Source: Amoebophrya sp. A120 (lineage: Eukaryota > Sar > Dinophyceae > Syndiniales > Amoebophryaceae). Taken from it: a stretch of 64,000 nt of DNA. Below are positions 12,119-20,775 of this stretch, in pieces; the stretch's first letter is position 1, and each line of letters opens with the position of its first letter. Under the pieces are notes generated by a model. The model saw nothing but the letters and a program-made list of their open reading frames with translations, had not been told where the DNA came from and searched no databases. The stretch lies in NCBI GenBank assembly GCA_905178155.1, contig CAJINV010000005.1, forward strand, positions 8,533,591 to 8,597,590. The letters are read 5' to 3'. The translations under genes and the position numbers were made by a program.

Positions 12119-12960
12119 AAGTGGTTCTATCTACATCAAGTATTTTTCCGCTCTGCCTCTTTATGTTTTGGTTTTGGAAGATGAAATAAAGCTGATGTGG
12201 TCCTGCTCCTGCAAATAGAAAAGAAAAATTACTTTCATAGCCGCAAGAGCCAGAGCCTTCTCGCAGAAATGCTCATGCTTGCTAGTACAACTTCTCGAAG
12301 TATTACTATAAACAAATTATGTACTATCTCCGTAACCTTCCCAACTCTCGTACATTCGTTGTGGTCACCTCGGTCGGGCACGACAAAACCCAGCAGATAA
12401 ACAAATTATGCGGGAGACGAACAGAAAGACCGCGTTTTTCTTTTTATTTATTTATTTCTCGACGAAAGGGCACCTTGTCCGATACCCGCCGACGCGATGG
12501 GCCCACATCATGCTGTCCGCCACAGTACAAAAGCAAAAACACGGACAAGGAGCAACAAAAACCTGGCTTACAGAAATCCGCGCCGACATGACAAAAATGC
12601 GCGCTACGGTTCGCGACTGTCTTGATCGAAATCCTTGGCGCCAAATCACAAAAGGACAACAAACAGGCTCAGCTAGCAGCCACAGCACTTCTTCCGCTGC
12701 GTCTTTCGAAGAGCAAATTATTCCTATTCAACAGATAAGAAGATTACAGGGACGAAAAAGAACAGGAGTAGGTCGCGGGACAATCTAAGGCTTAGAGTCG
12801 AACAGATTACAGTCATCATTTCTCGACGAAAAGTACAGGTCGGGCCCGCGAGTGGTCTTTTGGTTAATTTTTTCGTATTGTTTTGGACAGGTATTTGTTT
12901 CGTTTTGGACAGGGACCACCACAACTCGACGTTTTGGACAGCGATTTATTTCGTTTTGAT
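12119..12960. other. 3' flank of the hydrolase-like gene
   Basis: No gene recognised. Short phrases such as CGTTTTGGACAG recur near 12880-12950 and again near 14100. One open frame at 12408-12788 lacks recognisable motifs. Confidence 0.45.
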
Positions 12961-12966
12961 GTTTTT

Positions 12967-13071
12967 AAGGAACTCTGAGTCAAGTAGAGCTACATGTTTT
13001 GAAGGAACTCTGAGTCAAGTAGAGCTACATGTTTTGAAGGAACTCTGAGTCAAGTAGAGCTACATGTTTTG
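12967..13071 (+). repeat. 35-bp tandem repeat, 3 copies
   Basis: The unit contains AAGGAACTCTGAGTCAAGT and AGAGCTACATGTTTTG; unit starts at 12967, 13002 and 13037. Copies are nearly identical and lead directly into the 98-bp repeat, which starts with the same AAGGAACTCTGAGTC phrase. Confidence 0.9.
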
Positions 13072-13463
13072 AAGGAACTCTGAGTCCTCAAGTAGAGCTC
13101 TAGTGTAAGATGAACTTCTTCATTGTGTAAGATTGACCACAGACAGATTTTACCTATGCACATGTTTTGAAGGAACTCTGAGTCCTCAAGTAGAGCTCTA
13201 GTGTAAGATGAACTTCTTCATTGTGTAAGATTGACCACAGAAAGATTTTACCTATGCACATGTTTTGAAGGAACTCTGAGTCCTCAAGTAGAGCTCTAGT
13301 GTAAGATGAACTTCTTCATTGTGTAAGATTGACCACAGAAAGATTTTACCTATGCACATGTTTTGAAGGAACTCTGAGTCCTCAAGTAGAGCTCTAGTGT
13401 AAGATGAACTTCTTCATTGTGTAAGATTGACCACAGAAAGATTTTACCTATGGTGCACAAGAA
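13072..13463 (+). repeat. 98-bp tandem repeat, 4 copies
   Basis: Unit starts at 13072, 13170, 13268 and 13366; the last copy degrades near 13453. The unit contains GTAAGATGAACTTCTTCATT and GATTGACCACAGA. It looks like the 35-bp unit extended by unrelated sequence and then amplified. Confidence 0.9.
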
Positions 13464-13670
13464 CTCCTGTATAACGTTTATTTTAGCAATAAAACAACTG
13501 AGTCTAGAGTTCCACTTTCACCACAGGCGACAGAAGAATCAGCTCCTAGCGTCGTCGAGTCAGAAAGCTCTCCACCTCGTCGAATCAGAAAAGGCAGGTA
13601 TAAAAATCCGATGAATAGCGAGAAGATCGTGCGAGATTGTTCCACTATTAATGATTGGTCCGCCCCACCC

Positions 13671-14087
13671 TTGCCACCCAAAGGGGGGTCGTGGAACAAG
13701 ATATAGGGAGGATATTCTCGCTGATAGAGATTTTCATCTTCACTGCTGCTTTTCAACATCCGGGAGCCATTTTATCAAATGCAAACAATTTCTGTATACT
13801 GCTCCTGTAAGGAGGCAGCAGCATCCGCTAGAGTGCAGGATGCGCGATGAACGCGACACAAGGCTCGTGGCCCGTCGCCGACATTGAGAGACCGTTTTAT
13901 GATCAATCAACACGACGCTAGTACTAGTAGCGAAGACGCATTGATGCTGCCATCAGGAACATTGGAATAAGAGCCCGCTGGTGCGCTCTAAGTTAGTCGC
14001 ACCCCCCAGCTGGACGGCCCAGGCACCTCTAGGATCTTGTTCACCTCTTGCGATGTTCGTCCAAATTACGAATACAGAGGGTTGCTT
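13671..14087 (+). repeat. Dispersed repeat, copy 2
   Basis: Matches 4196-4620 (see that entry). This copy has small insertions, such as an added phrase before the CATCCGGGAGCC segment, and a shortened middle. Confidence 0.75.
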
Positions 14088-14759
14088 GACCACCACAACT
14101 CGTTTTAGACAGGGATTTATTTCGTTTTGATGTTTTGACTACTAAAGAACGACCTGGCTGGCTATAATTCTTGTCGTTAGAGACGAGCTTCTTCGATATT
14201 TACAGTTGGACCGCTTCTTGTAGTTCTACTTACGGTAGTTAGACCGCTCGACAACCATAGGATTTTTATGTTTTTTACTCGGGAAGAAAAAACTTTTTGT
14301 TGGCTTGAGCAAGAAGGTTTAGTCACGATCAAGCCGTTTTGCTATCGAGGTGTGCGTAGTTGTTGTCTAAGTGGCAACTTGTAAGATGTTGACTATTTTC
14401 ATCGCTTTGGCCCCCTACAACTGCAAACACTTCTAGGGTGGACGAACAAGAAGTGGACCTTGATGATGATTTGTTTTGTTTGTCAATTGTTTTGTTTATA
14501 TGCCAAGTGTTTTGCGTTTGTTGCCGATCATCGTAAACAGGAAGTGCCCTGATTGTTTTGTTTACCAAACGGAAATAGCACGCGAAGCCCGCGCGTCCCC
14601 ATGCGCATTGATTAACTTGATGAGCCTCGAATTTTTTTCGGACGGTTTAGATGTTGTGGATTGTGTGAGAGTAAGTACAAGAACGCCTAGCTCTACTTGT
14701 ACTATCAAAATCAGCTTATCACACGAGGACCTTCACCAGCACGAGAAAGTTGGATGGAA
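14088..14759. other. Intergenic, no gene recognised
   Basis: AT-rich with repeated TTGTTTTGTTT phrases near 14470-14560. No supported coding region. Confidence 0.45.
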
Positions 14760-15616
14760 ACCGGCCTAGAATTTTTCCGAAACCGGCCAAGAATTTTTTT
14801 CGTCTTCGAGCCACCTGCGCCCGCTTCCCACCCGTCCTCAGCCGTAAAAACAGTAATTTTTCATTTTTTCCGGGCAATTTGCAAGGTGGAAGGCTGGCCA
14901 TTTTTTCGAAATCGGCCTAAGTTTTTTTTTCGTCTTCACACCCACCTGCGCCCGCTACCCACCCGTCCTCAGCCGTAAAAGCAGTAATTTTTCATTCTTC
15001 CCGGGCAATTTGCAAGGGGGGACGCTGGCCATTTTTCCAAAATTGGCCTAAGTTTTTTTTTCGTTTTAGACCCACCTGCGCCCGCTACCCACCCGCCCTC
15101 AGCCGTAAAAGCAGTAATTTTTCATTTTTTCCGGGCAATTTGCCAGGAGGAAGGCTGGCCATTTTTCCAAAATTGGCCTAAGTTTTTTTTTCGTCTTACC
15201 CATCTGCGCCCGCTACCCACCCGTCCTCAGCCGTAAAAGTAGTAACTTTTCATTTTTTCCGGGCAATTTTCAAGGGGGGACGCTGACTTTTCCAAAATTG
15301 GCCTAAGTTTTTTTTTCTTCTTGCCCACCTGCGCCCGCTACCCACCTGTCCTCAGCCGTAAAAGCAGTAATTTTTCATTTTTTCCGGGAAATTTGCAAGG
15401 CTGGCCATTTTTCCTAAATTGGCCTAAGTTGTTTTTTCGTCTTACCCACCTGCGCCCGCTACCCACCCGTCCTCAGCCGTAAAAACAATATTTTATTTTT
15501 CATTTTTTCCGGGCAATTTGCAGGGGGGAAGGCTGGCCATTTTTTCGAAACTGGCCTAAGTTTTTTTTTCGTCTTACCCACCTGCGCCCGCTACCCACCC
15601 GTCCTCAGCCGTAAAA
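14760..15616 (+). repeat. ~128-bp minisatellite (family S), left block
   Basis: Seven units with the landmark GCCGTAAAA at 14841, 14972, 15102, 15230, 15355, 15476 and 15608 (spacing 121-132 bp). Each unit has TTTTTCATTTTTTCCGGGCA, GCTGGCCATTTTT, TTGGCCTAAG, a T tract and CACCTGCGCCCGCTACCCAC. The array is interrupted at a GTAAAA by the element pair at 15617-23489 and resumes afterwards. Confidence 0.9.
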
Positions 15617-16036
15617 TCGTAAAACTAGATCTCTGTGTTGAAATTTTACTGAGAGAGAGTGATCGACGAGCGCGCTAAGGGCACAGACGTTGATGGCAGT
15701 AGAGTCTTTGACTCACGTTTCGATTTTAGCTGCCCAGTTCACAACGAGGTGGATAGCGACACCTCCCTCTGAGCTGAACAGTCTTCCCAGGTCCAGACCT
15801 GTTGGCGAGTTCTTTTCCTCTACACTCAGTCGTGTTCCAGAGGCAGTCTTTGACCTGGCGGTGATAGTTCTCGCCAGACAGGTCTTTAGTTCTGTTTGGT
15901 TTGAGCGCGCTAAGGAGCGGAGGCGCGAGTTCTCGTGCGACAAAATTCTCACCCGCAGCTTCATTCGTGAAGCTCTTTCCGCTCGGACTAAGGGTCACAG
16001 CGCATTTGCGAGTTTGAGATCGAGAGATCAGTAAAA
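15617..16036 (+). mobile_element. Short non-autonomous derivative of the tyrosine-recombinase retroelement
   Basis: 420 bp. Its first ~111 bp match the left end of the 7.45-kb element (A repeat 15611-15727 versus 16031-16147, one mismatch). Its last 111 bp match the right end (15926-16036 versus 23379-23489). The middle ~200 bp is different and non-coding. It sits head-to-tail with the full element, sharing the GTAAAA junction. It could instead be read as part of a split-direct-repeat terminus of one larger element. Confidence 0.7.
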
Positions 16037-16189
16037 TCGTAAAACTAGATCTCTGTGTTGAAATTTTACTGAGAGAGAGTGATCGACGAGCGCGCTAAGG
16101 GCACAGACGTTGATGGCAGTAGAGTCTTTGACTCACATTTCGATTTTCCCACCCATTCGATCTTTCAGATCCCTCCCTTTTTCAACAAG

Positions 16190-17671
16190 ATGTCTTGGGT
16201 TGACGCTGCTCTCGCTGCCCCGCAGCAGTATGCTCACCAGGCGGGGATGTCAGCAGTCATCCAGTCCCGTCCGAATACGCACAAGATTCTGATGAAACAA
16301 AAGTCCTCATCAGCATCATCTCGGCAACGGAGTGCGTCCGATTTTCAAGCCAGATCGACTCCGTACGATTCCTTCCAACGCCCACGAGCAGCATCATCGG
16401 ATGAAGCATTCGCCGCAGCAGTTGCAGCTTGCAGCGACGCAGAACTACTCAAGGACGACTTCTTCCCACCAGATCCATACAACTCTAGTCCGAAAAAACC
16501 AGCAACATTCCCAGCAGGGTTTTTCACCGAGATGGCGCCTCACCCGAAGATGTTACGACTCTTCCGTGACGCTATGGATCCAGCGAAAACCAAGAAGTCC
16601 TCCCAGAAGTCACAAGCTCTCGCTCTTGCATCAAACTACCCGCGACTCGCAGCAGCGAAAGAGAAGATCACTGCACGTCCTGCGAACCTCACGGAAGACG
16701 CAAGACTGAAGTGCTACTTCCAAATTTGTCATGCAGCTGGACAGCACCCCAAGTCCTCCCACCTTCTCAAGCCGTGGCCCATTACGCGGGACCACGCTCT
16801 GACATTTTTCACCGCGCTTGTCGGCGACACCCCGACAAAGTCGTTTTACACGACGGCGGATGATTATTTATGGTCTGTTATTGCCAGGCTTGAGGCAATT
16901 CCGGGGGGGAGCACCTTGGGGAAGGCGGGCAAGACTTTCATTTCGCAGACGGTCGCACGCCAGAAGCGGGCCGGTATGTTCCAGCATACCCAGCCACCAG
17001 CAGTGCAGTTGGAAGAAGTTCTCGAGCTCGTTAACCTCGAGCACAACAAGAAATACCAATTCGCAGCTGCGTGCGCAATTGGTTTTTTGTTCGGGCTACG
17101 AAAGTCGACTCTGGTCAACAAAATTAGTTTCGGCCTGGAAGACGAATTTCTGCTGCACCACTCCCACTACGACCTCGACGATTCCCCATCCGATGTGGAG
17201 GACGGTGGCTCCATCGAGGAACAGATGCAGACTCACCACATCGCCTCACGACATAACAACACCTACCACAAGTTTTCCGGCGACTTCTCGTATAACGAGG
17301 CGGCCGAGGTCTTTTGTCTAAATTTAGACAAACACGTTTTGAAGTCGAACTTCATACGCAAGGTGTACGTGTGCTGCCTGTGCAGAAATGAAGACTCGTG
17401 TACACTGTGTCCACACAATTTATTGCCTCTGTTGGACGACAACTCCACAGATTGGCGGTCTAATTTCGTGACCGATTTCAAAGCGTTTTTCGGCACTGCC
17501 AGGACGCAGAGTTTGCGCATAGGGTGTCTACAACACCTTATGCGGTGTAAAGTCTCCAGTAGCCGCGTAGGCTGTCACTTACGCTGGCAAACGGCAAGTA
17601 TGATCGAGTACTACAACAGAGGAAACAAGTACGCCTTCAACAAATTTGCTGGTGTTAGTTTCATTCCTTGA
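16190..17671 (+). CDS. Tyrosine recombinase of the retroelement
   Basis: 493 aa from the ATG at 16190; the open frame continues upstream to 16079 without another ATG. The N-terminal third is basic and low complexity. The catalytic half carries the first conserved arginine in FLFGLRKST (near 17091-17108). Near the C-terminus is QSLRIG, where canonical members read HSLRIG, then HLRWQTAS and a YY pair near 17611 as the candidate nucleophile. A Cys cluster (CCLCRN..CTLCPH) lies between these boxes. Expected role: integrating a circular DNA intermediate at a short core, consistent with the GTAAAA junctions. It is the first ORF of the element. The His-to-Gln change in the second box may be tolerated or may reduce activity. 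Confidence 0.72.
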   Translation: MSWVDAALAAPQQYAHQAGMSAVIQSRPNTHKILMKQKSSSASSRQRSASDFQARSTPYDSFQRPRAASSDEAFAAAVAACSDAELLKDDFFPPDPYNSSPKKPATFPAGFFTEMAPHPKMLRLFRDAMDPAKTKKSSQKSQALALASNYPRLAAAKEKITARPANLTEDARLKCYFQICHAAGQHPKSSHLLKPWPITRDHALTFFTALVGDTPTKSFYTTADDYLWSVIARLEAIPGGSTLGKAGKTFISQTVARQKRAGMFQHTQPPAVQLEEVLELVNLEHNKKYQFAAACAIGFLFGLRKSTLVNKISFGLEDEFLLHHSHYDLDDSPSDVEDGGSIEEQMQTHHIASRHNNTYHKFSGDFSYNEAAEVFCLNLDKHVLKSNFIRKVYVCCLCRNEDSCTLCPHNLLPLLDDNSTDWRSNFVTDFKAFFGTARTQSLRIGCLQHLMRCKVSSSRVGCHLRWQTASMIEYYNRGNKYAFNKFAGVSFIP

Positions 17672-17968
17672 ACGATCATGGAAAAAGTCTCTTGCTACAT
17701 ATTTCGCTCTCATCTGGCCGCGTGCATAGTTTCACGCCGTGTTCCACCAGAAGTCTTGAGAGAGTCTTCCTGACAAAAAGTCAGAGTGCCCGATAGTTTC
17801 GAGCGAGTTTTCAAAGCCGACACTCACATATCAAATTTCTCGAGCGAACCCGGCGAAGTTCAGTCACAAAAGAGGGCAAGCGCCTTCCTTCATGAGAGTT
17901 TTTCTTTTCACGCTGTCATGTGCCAACTTCCACACACTATTAGACAAGCTAATCAAGGATTATTCATC

Positions 17969-20191
17969 ATGATGAACGACGGTGCTTTCGCCGCTCTCGG
18001 CGCGATGGCCGGCCCGGGCGCAGGAGTGCTCGGCGGCAACGTCCCGCTGCCCATCATTCCGCCGGGACACGTGATCCCCGTCGTCCACCCGAAAGTCGGT
18101 GTGGCGAATCCCAAAGTCGGAAAAGCCAACCAGAAAGCGGCCGCCCCGAAGCCGCGCGGCCTGTTCCCGCATGGACCGAAAGCTCCGGCGGCACCGCCAG
18201 TCGCCCCCGTCGTGCACGGGCCGAAAGCCCCGGCTGCAGTCCCAGCTCCCCCAGTTTTCCCGGGTTCAGGTGACCCGGCAGGAGCAGGAGCAGGAGGTGG
18301 ACATGTCTCTCCAAAAGCGAAAGCAGCTGCCCCAGCAGGTGCACCGCCAGCAGGTGGACCGGTGGGTCCAGTCGCCCCGCCAGTCGTCCCGATCGCACCG
18401 ATCGCTCCGCCGGCAGCACCGGTCGCACCAGTCGCTCCAGTAGTGGCACCACCAGCCGCACCCCCGATCGCAGTTGCGCCGGCCCCAGCTCCGGTTGCCC
18501 CAGCGGCACCAGCGGTACCGGCACCAGCGGCACCGGCACCAGTTTTTCCGGCGATCCCCGCGGTCCCAGTGGCACCCGTAGTCGGCCCGCCAGTGGCGCC
18601 ACCAGTCGCCCCAGTCGCACCACCATTTGCACCGATGGCAGCACCAGCTGCTGGTCCAGCTCCGGCCCCGGGTGCGCCGCCATTTTTCGCACCGGGAGGT
18701 GTTGCGGGCGCACCGGCAGCGCCAGCACCCGCAGGTGGAGCGGCAGCTCCGGCCCCGGCAGGTGGCGCGGCAGCACCACCAGCGGCAGTACCAATAGGTG
18801 CACCATTCTTCCCACCGGGCATGCCACAATTTGACCCAGCCTGGTTGCAGATGCACGGTAACCTCTACTTCCAACAGCTGATGAGCCAGAACATGTACAT
18901 GCAGCAGCAGAGCCAGTACATGCAGCACATGATGCAAAATCAGGCTGCCCTGCATCAAGGGTTCGCCGGCTTCGCAGACGCGTACGGCAACGCAAACCCG
19001 GGCAGGGATGATCCGTTCCATCCGGATGCGCCAGTTACCGAAAATGAAACCCGTGCTTTTGCGTGCGCCAACGACGAGATCCCGAAGTCCGACAGGATCG
19101 CGCTGGATTCACACCGGACGATCAACACGTTGACTCGCGACCGCGCGATCCACACCGCCGTGAGCGCCGGGGTGAAATACACGCACCGTAGTCAGGTGCA
19201 AGTAAAGGACACGAAAGCCCTGAAGAACACGTACCCGCCCAAACCAACCACTTTGTTGCGGTGCCTCGCCGTCGGCGGGAAAGTTGACCCCGTCTTCGCC
19301 TCCGCGGAAGAAGCAAACAAAGTAGTTGTGTTCTACGAGGATTTGTGCAAGGCGAAACCAGAACAAGCGAAAGTGGAAGATTGGGAAGCACTAGTGTCGG
19401 ACAAGTTCTACGAAGTGCTCGCTACGTCCTGCGATTCGCTCGCGCCCGACCGCGAGACGCTGCACAACGGCCAGTTAGTGGACACAACTTATCAAGAACG
19501 GATCCGCTACTTCTTCGTCGCACCGGAGTCCGACGTGAACGGCTTCAAATGCAAGCTGAGCACGCTCATCCAGATTACCCACCAGATGGGCGCCACGTTC
19601 AACAACACGAACATGCAGAACATCATGGGCATCAGTACTCCATTCGCCGGCGGCGTCAACACGTCCAACCGCGAACGAACCCCCAGGCGCACAGGGGATT
19701 CTTCTACCACCAACAACCAGCAGTCGGGGGATAAGTTTGTCTTGTGTTGGCACTTTTGTAAGTGTACTCCGTGTTCGAATGACACGTGGTATCGCGATGA
19801 CGGTAGCATCGTTTGCTCTGCGGGATTGCATCCGATGTTGAAGTCCGAGATGTCCAAAGGCCAGTTCAAACGCGTAAAACGCACCCAGATGGGTCGCGTG
19901 GGTCTGAAGGACACCGGCTACTTCTCGTGGGTCGACGATGCTACCGGCGAGTACAAGGGAGACAGTCTGAAAAAGTATTTCCCCGACCGCGGTTCCGCTT
20001 CATCAAAGAAGGGGAAGGGCAAGAAAGGGAAACAGTCTTCTTCTTCTTCCAAGTCCAATGTCCAGCAAGAAGTGTCTTCTTCCAGCAGTGAGGAGGAGGA
20101 AGATGAAAAGGAGAAAAAGAAGAAGAAGTCGAAGTCCATGAAAACTACCCCGGCCACGGGAACAGCCGCTTCCAGCAGTGCTGGGCCGTAG
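17969..20191 (+). CDS. Gag-like Pro/Ala-rich protein of the retroelement
   Basis: 740 aa from the ATG pair at 17969; an in-frame ATG at 17918 is an alternative. Residues ~30-290 are an extreme Pro/Ala/Val/Gly low-complexity domain. A Gln/Met-rich stretch follows near 18840-18950. A folded-looking region comes next (19000-19620), then a Cys/His cluster with CWHFCKCTPC and CSAGLHP near 19740-19830 that could bind zinc and nucleic acid. The tail is Ser/Lys/Glu-rich with runs of acidic and basic residues. Position between recombinase and RT, size and the Cys cluster support a Gag role (inference); no Gag family is recognised. The opposite-strand frame over the Pro/Ala region is a compositional shadow. 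Confidence 0.65.
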   Translation: MMNDGAFAALGAMAGPGAGVLGGNVPLPIIPPGHVIPVVHPKVGVANPKVGKANQKAAAPKPRGLFPHGPKAPAAPPVAPVVHGPKAPAAVPAPPVFPGSGDPAGAGAGGGHVSPKAKAAAPAGAPPAGGPVGPVAPPVVPIAPIAPPAAPVAPVAPVVAPPAAPPIAVAPAPAPVAPAAPAVPAPAAPAPVFPAIPAVPVAPVVGPPVAPPVAPVAPPFAPMAAPAAGPAPAPGAPPFFAPGGVAGAPAAPAPAGGAAAPAPAGGAAAPPAAVPIGAPFFPPGMPQFDPAWLQMHGNLYFQQLMSQNMYMQQQSQYMQHMMQNQAALHQGFAGFADAYGNANPGRDDPFHPDAPVTENETRAFACANDEIPKSDRIALDSHRTINTLTRDRAIHTAVSAGVKYTHRSQVQVKDTKALKNTYPPKPTTLLRCLAVGGKVDPVFASAEEANKVVVFYEDLCKAKPEQAKVEDWEALVSDKFYEVLATSCDSLAPDRETLHNGQLVDTTYQERIRYFFVAPESDVNGFKCKLSTLIQITHQMGATFNNTNMQNIMGISTPFAGGVNTSNRERTPRRTGDSSTTNNQQSGDKFVLCWHFCKCTPCSNDTWYRDDGSIVCSAGLHPMLKSEMSKGQFKRVKRTQMGRVGLKDTGYFSWVDDATGEYKGDSLKKYFPDRGSASSKKGKGKKGKQSSSSSKSNVQQEVSSSSSEEEEDEKEKKKKKSKSMKTTPATGTAASSSAGP

Positions 20192-20775
20192 TCGTCTCAT
20201 CAATCAGTACACAGTATTTTTTGTCCGCAGGACACAAAAGTTTTTGTCAAATCAAGTATTCATTTATCAATAGATTTCAGTTTGATTTTCCATCTATGGA
20301 TTGTTTGTCAAAAAACGCACCATCAACTACCCACCTGTTTAGAATTTGTTTTTATGCCAAGAATAATCAAAAAATGTCTATCATCCCACTTTCTTCTCTG
20401 GAAGCAGAGTCATACTTCTTCCCTATGCACAGGGTCGTAGTTTCTTCTCCGGCCGCGGAGTCGTATTTTCTTCTCTGCATGCAGAGTCGTATTTCCCTTC
20501 TGGAAACAGAACACTCTCGCTGAAGTTTCAGCCATTCTTGTTGCAAAGCAACATTGCATCGCCCGTACATTGAATAAATTTCCACGTTTTCCATGAAAAA
20601 AAATGAAAAATTAAAAAACATCAACGCCGGAGTTACGCCGATCCGCCGGAGTGTCTCTTCGTCTTCCTGAGTGCGACGAGAAAGTTCACGCACAGTCTTT
20701 CAGGAGAGATTCTTCGAGAGACATTTTGCGTCGTTGTTGTTGCTGGTGTCGTCATTCTTTGTCCCACCAGACAGC
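20192..20775. other. Spacer between Gag-like and RT ORFs
   Basis: 584 bp without a supported gene. It contains three short variants of a TCTTCTCT..GCAGAGTCGTA phrase at 20390-20500. It may hold the start signal for the RT ORF. Confidence 0.4.

Noticed and set aside
12967-13463. CRISPR array
   Set aside because: Units are contiguous without unique spacers, and the genomic context is eukaryotic.
17953-18822. Minus-strand Gly/Ala-rich ORF
   Set aside because: Shadow of the Pro/Ala-rich Gag-like coding sequence on the + strand; GC-rich codons leave the reverse frame open.
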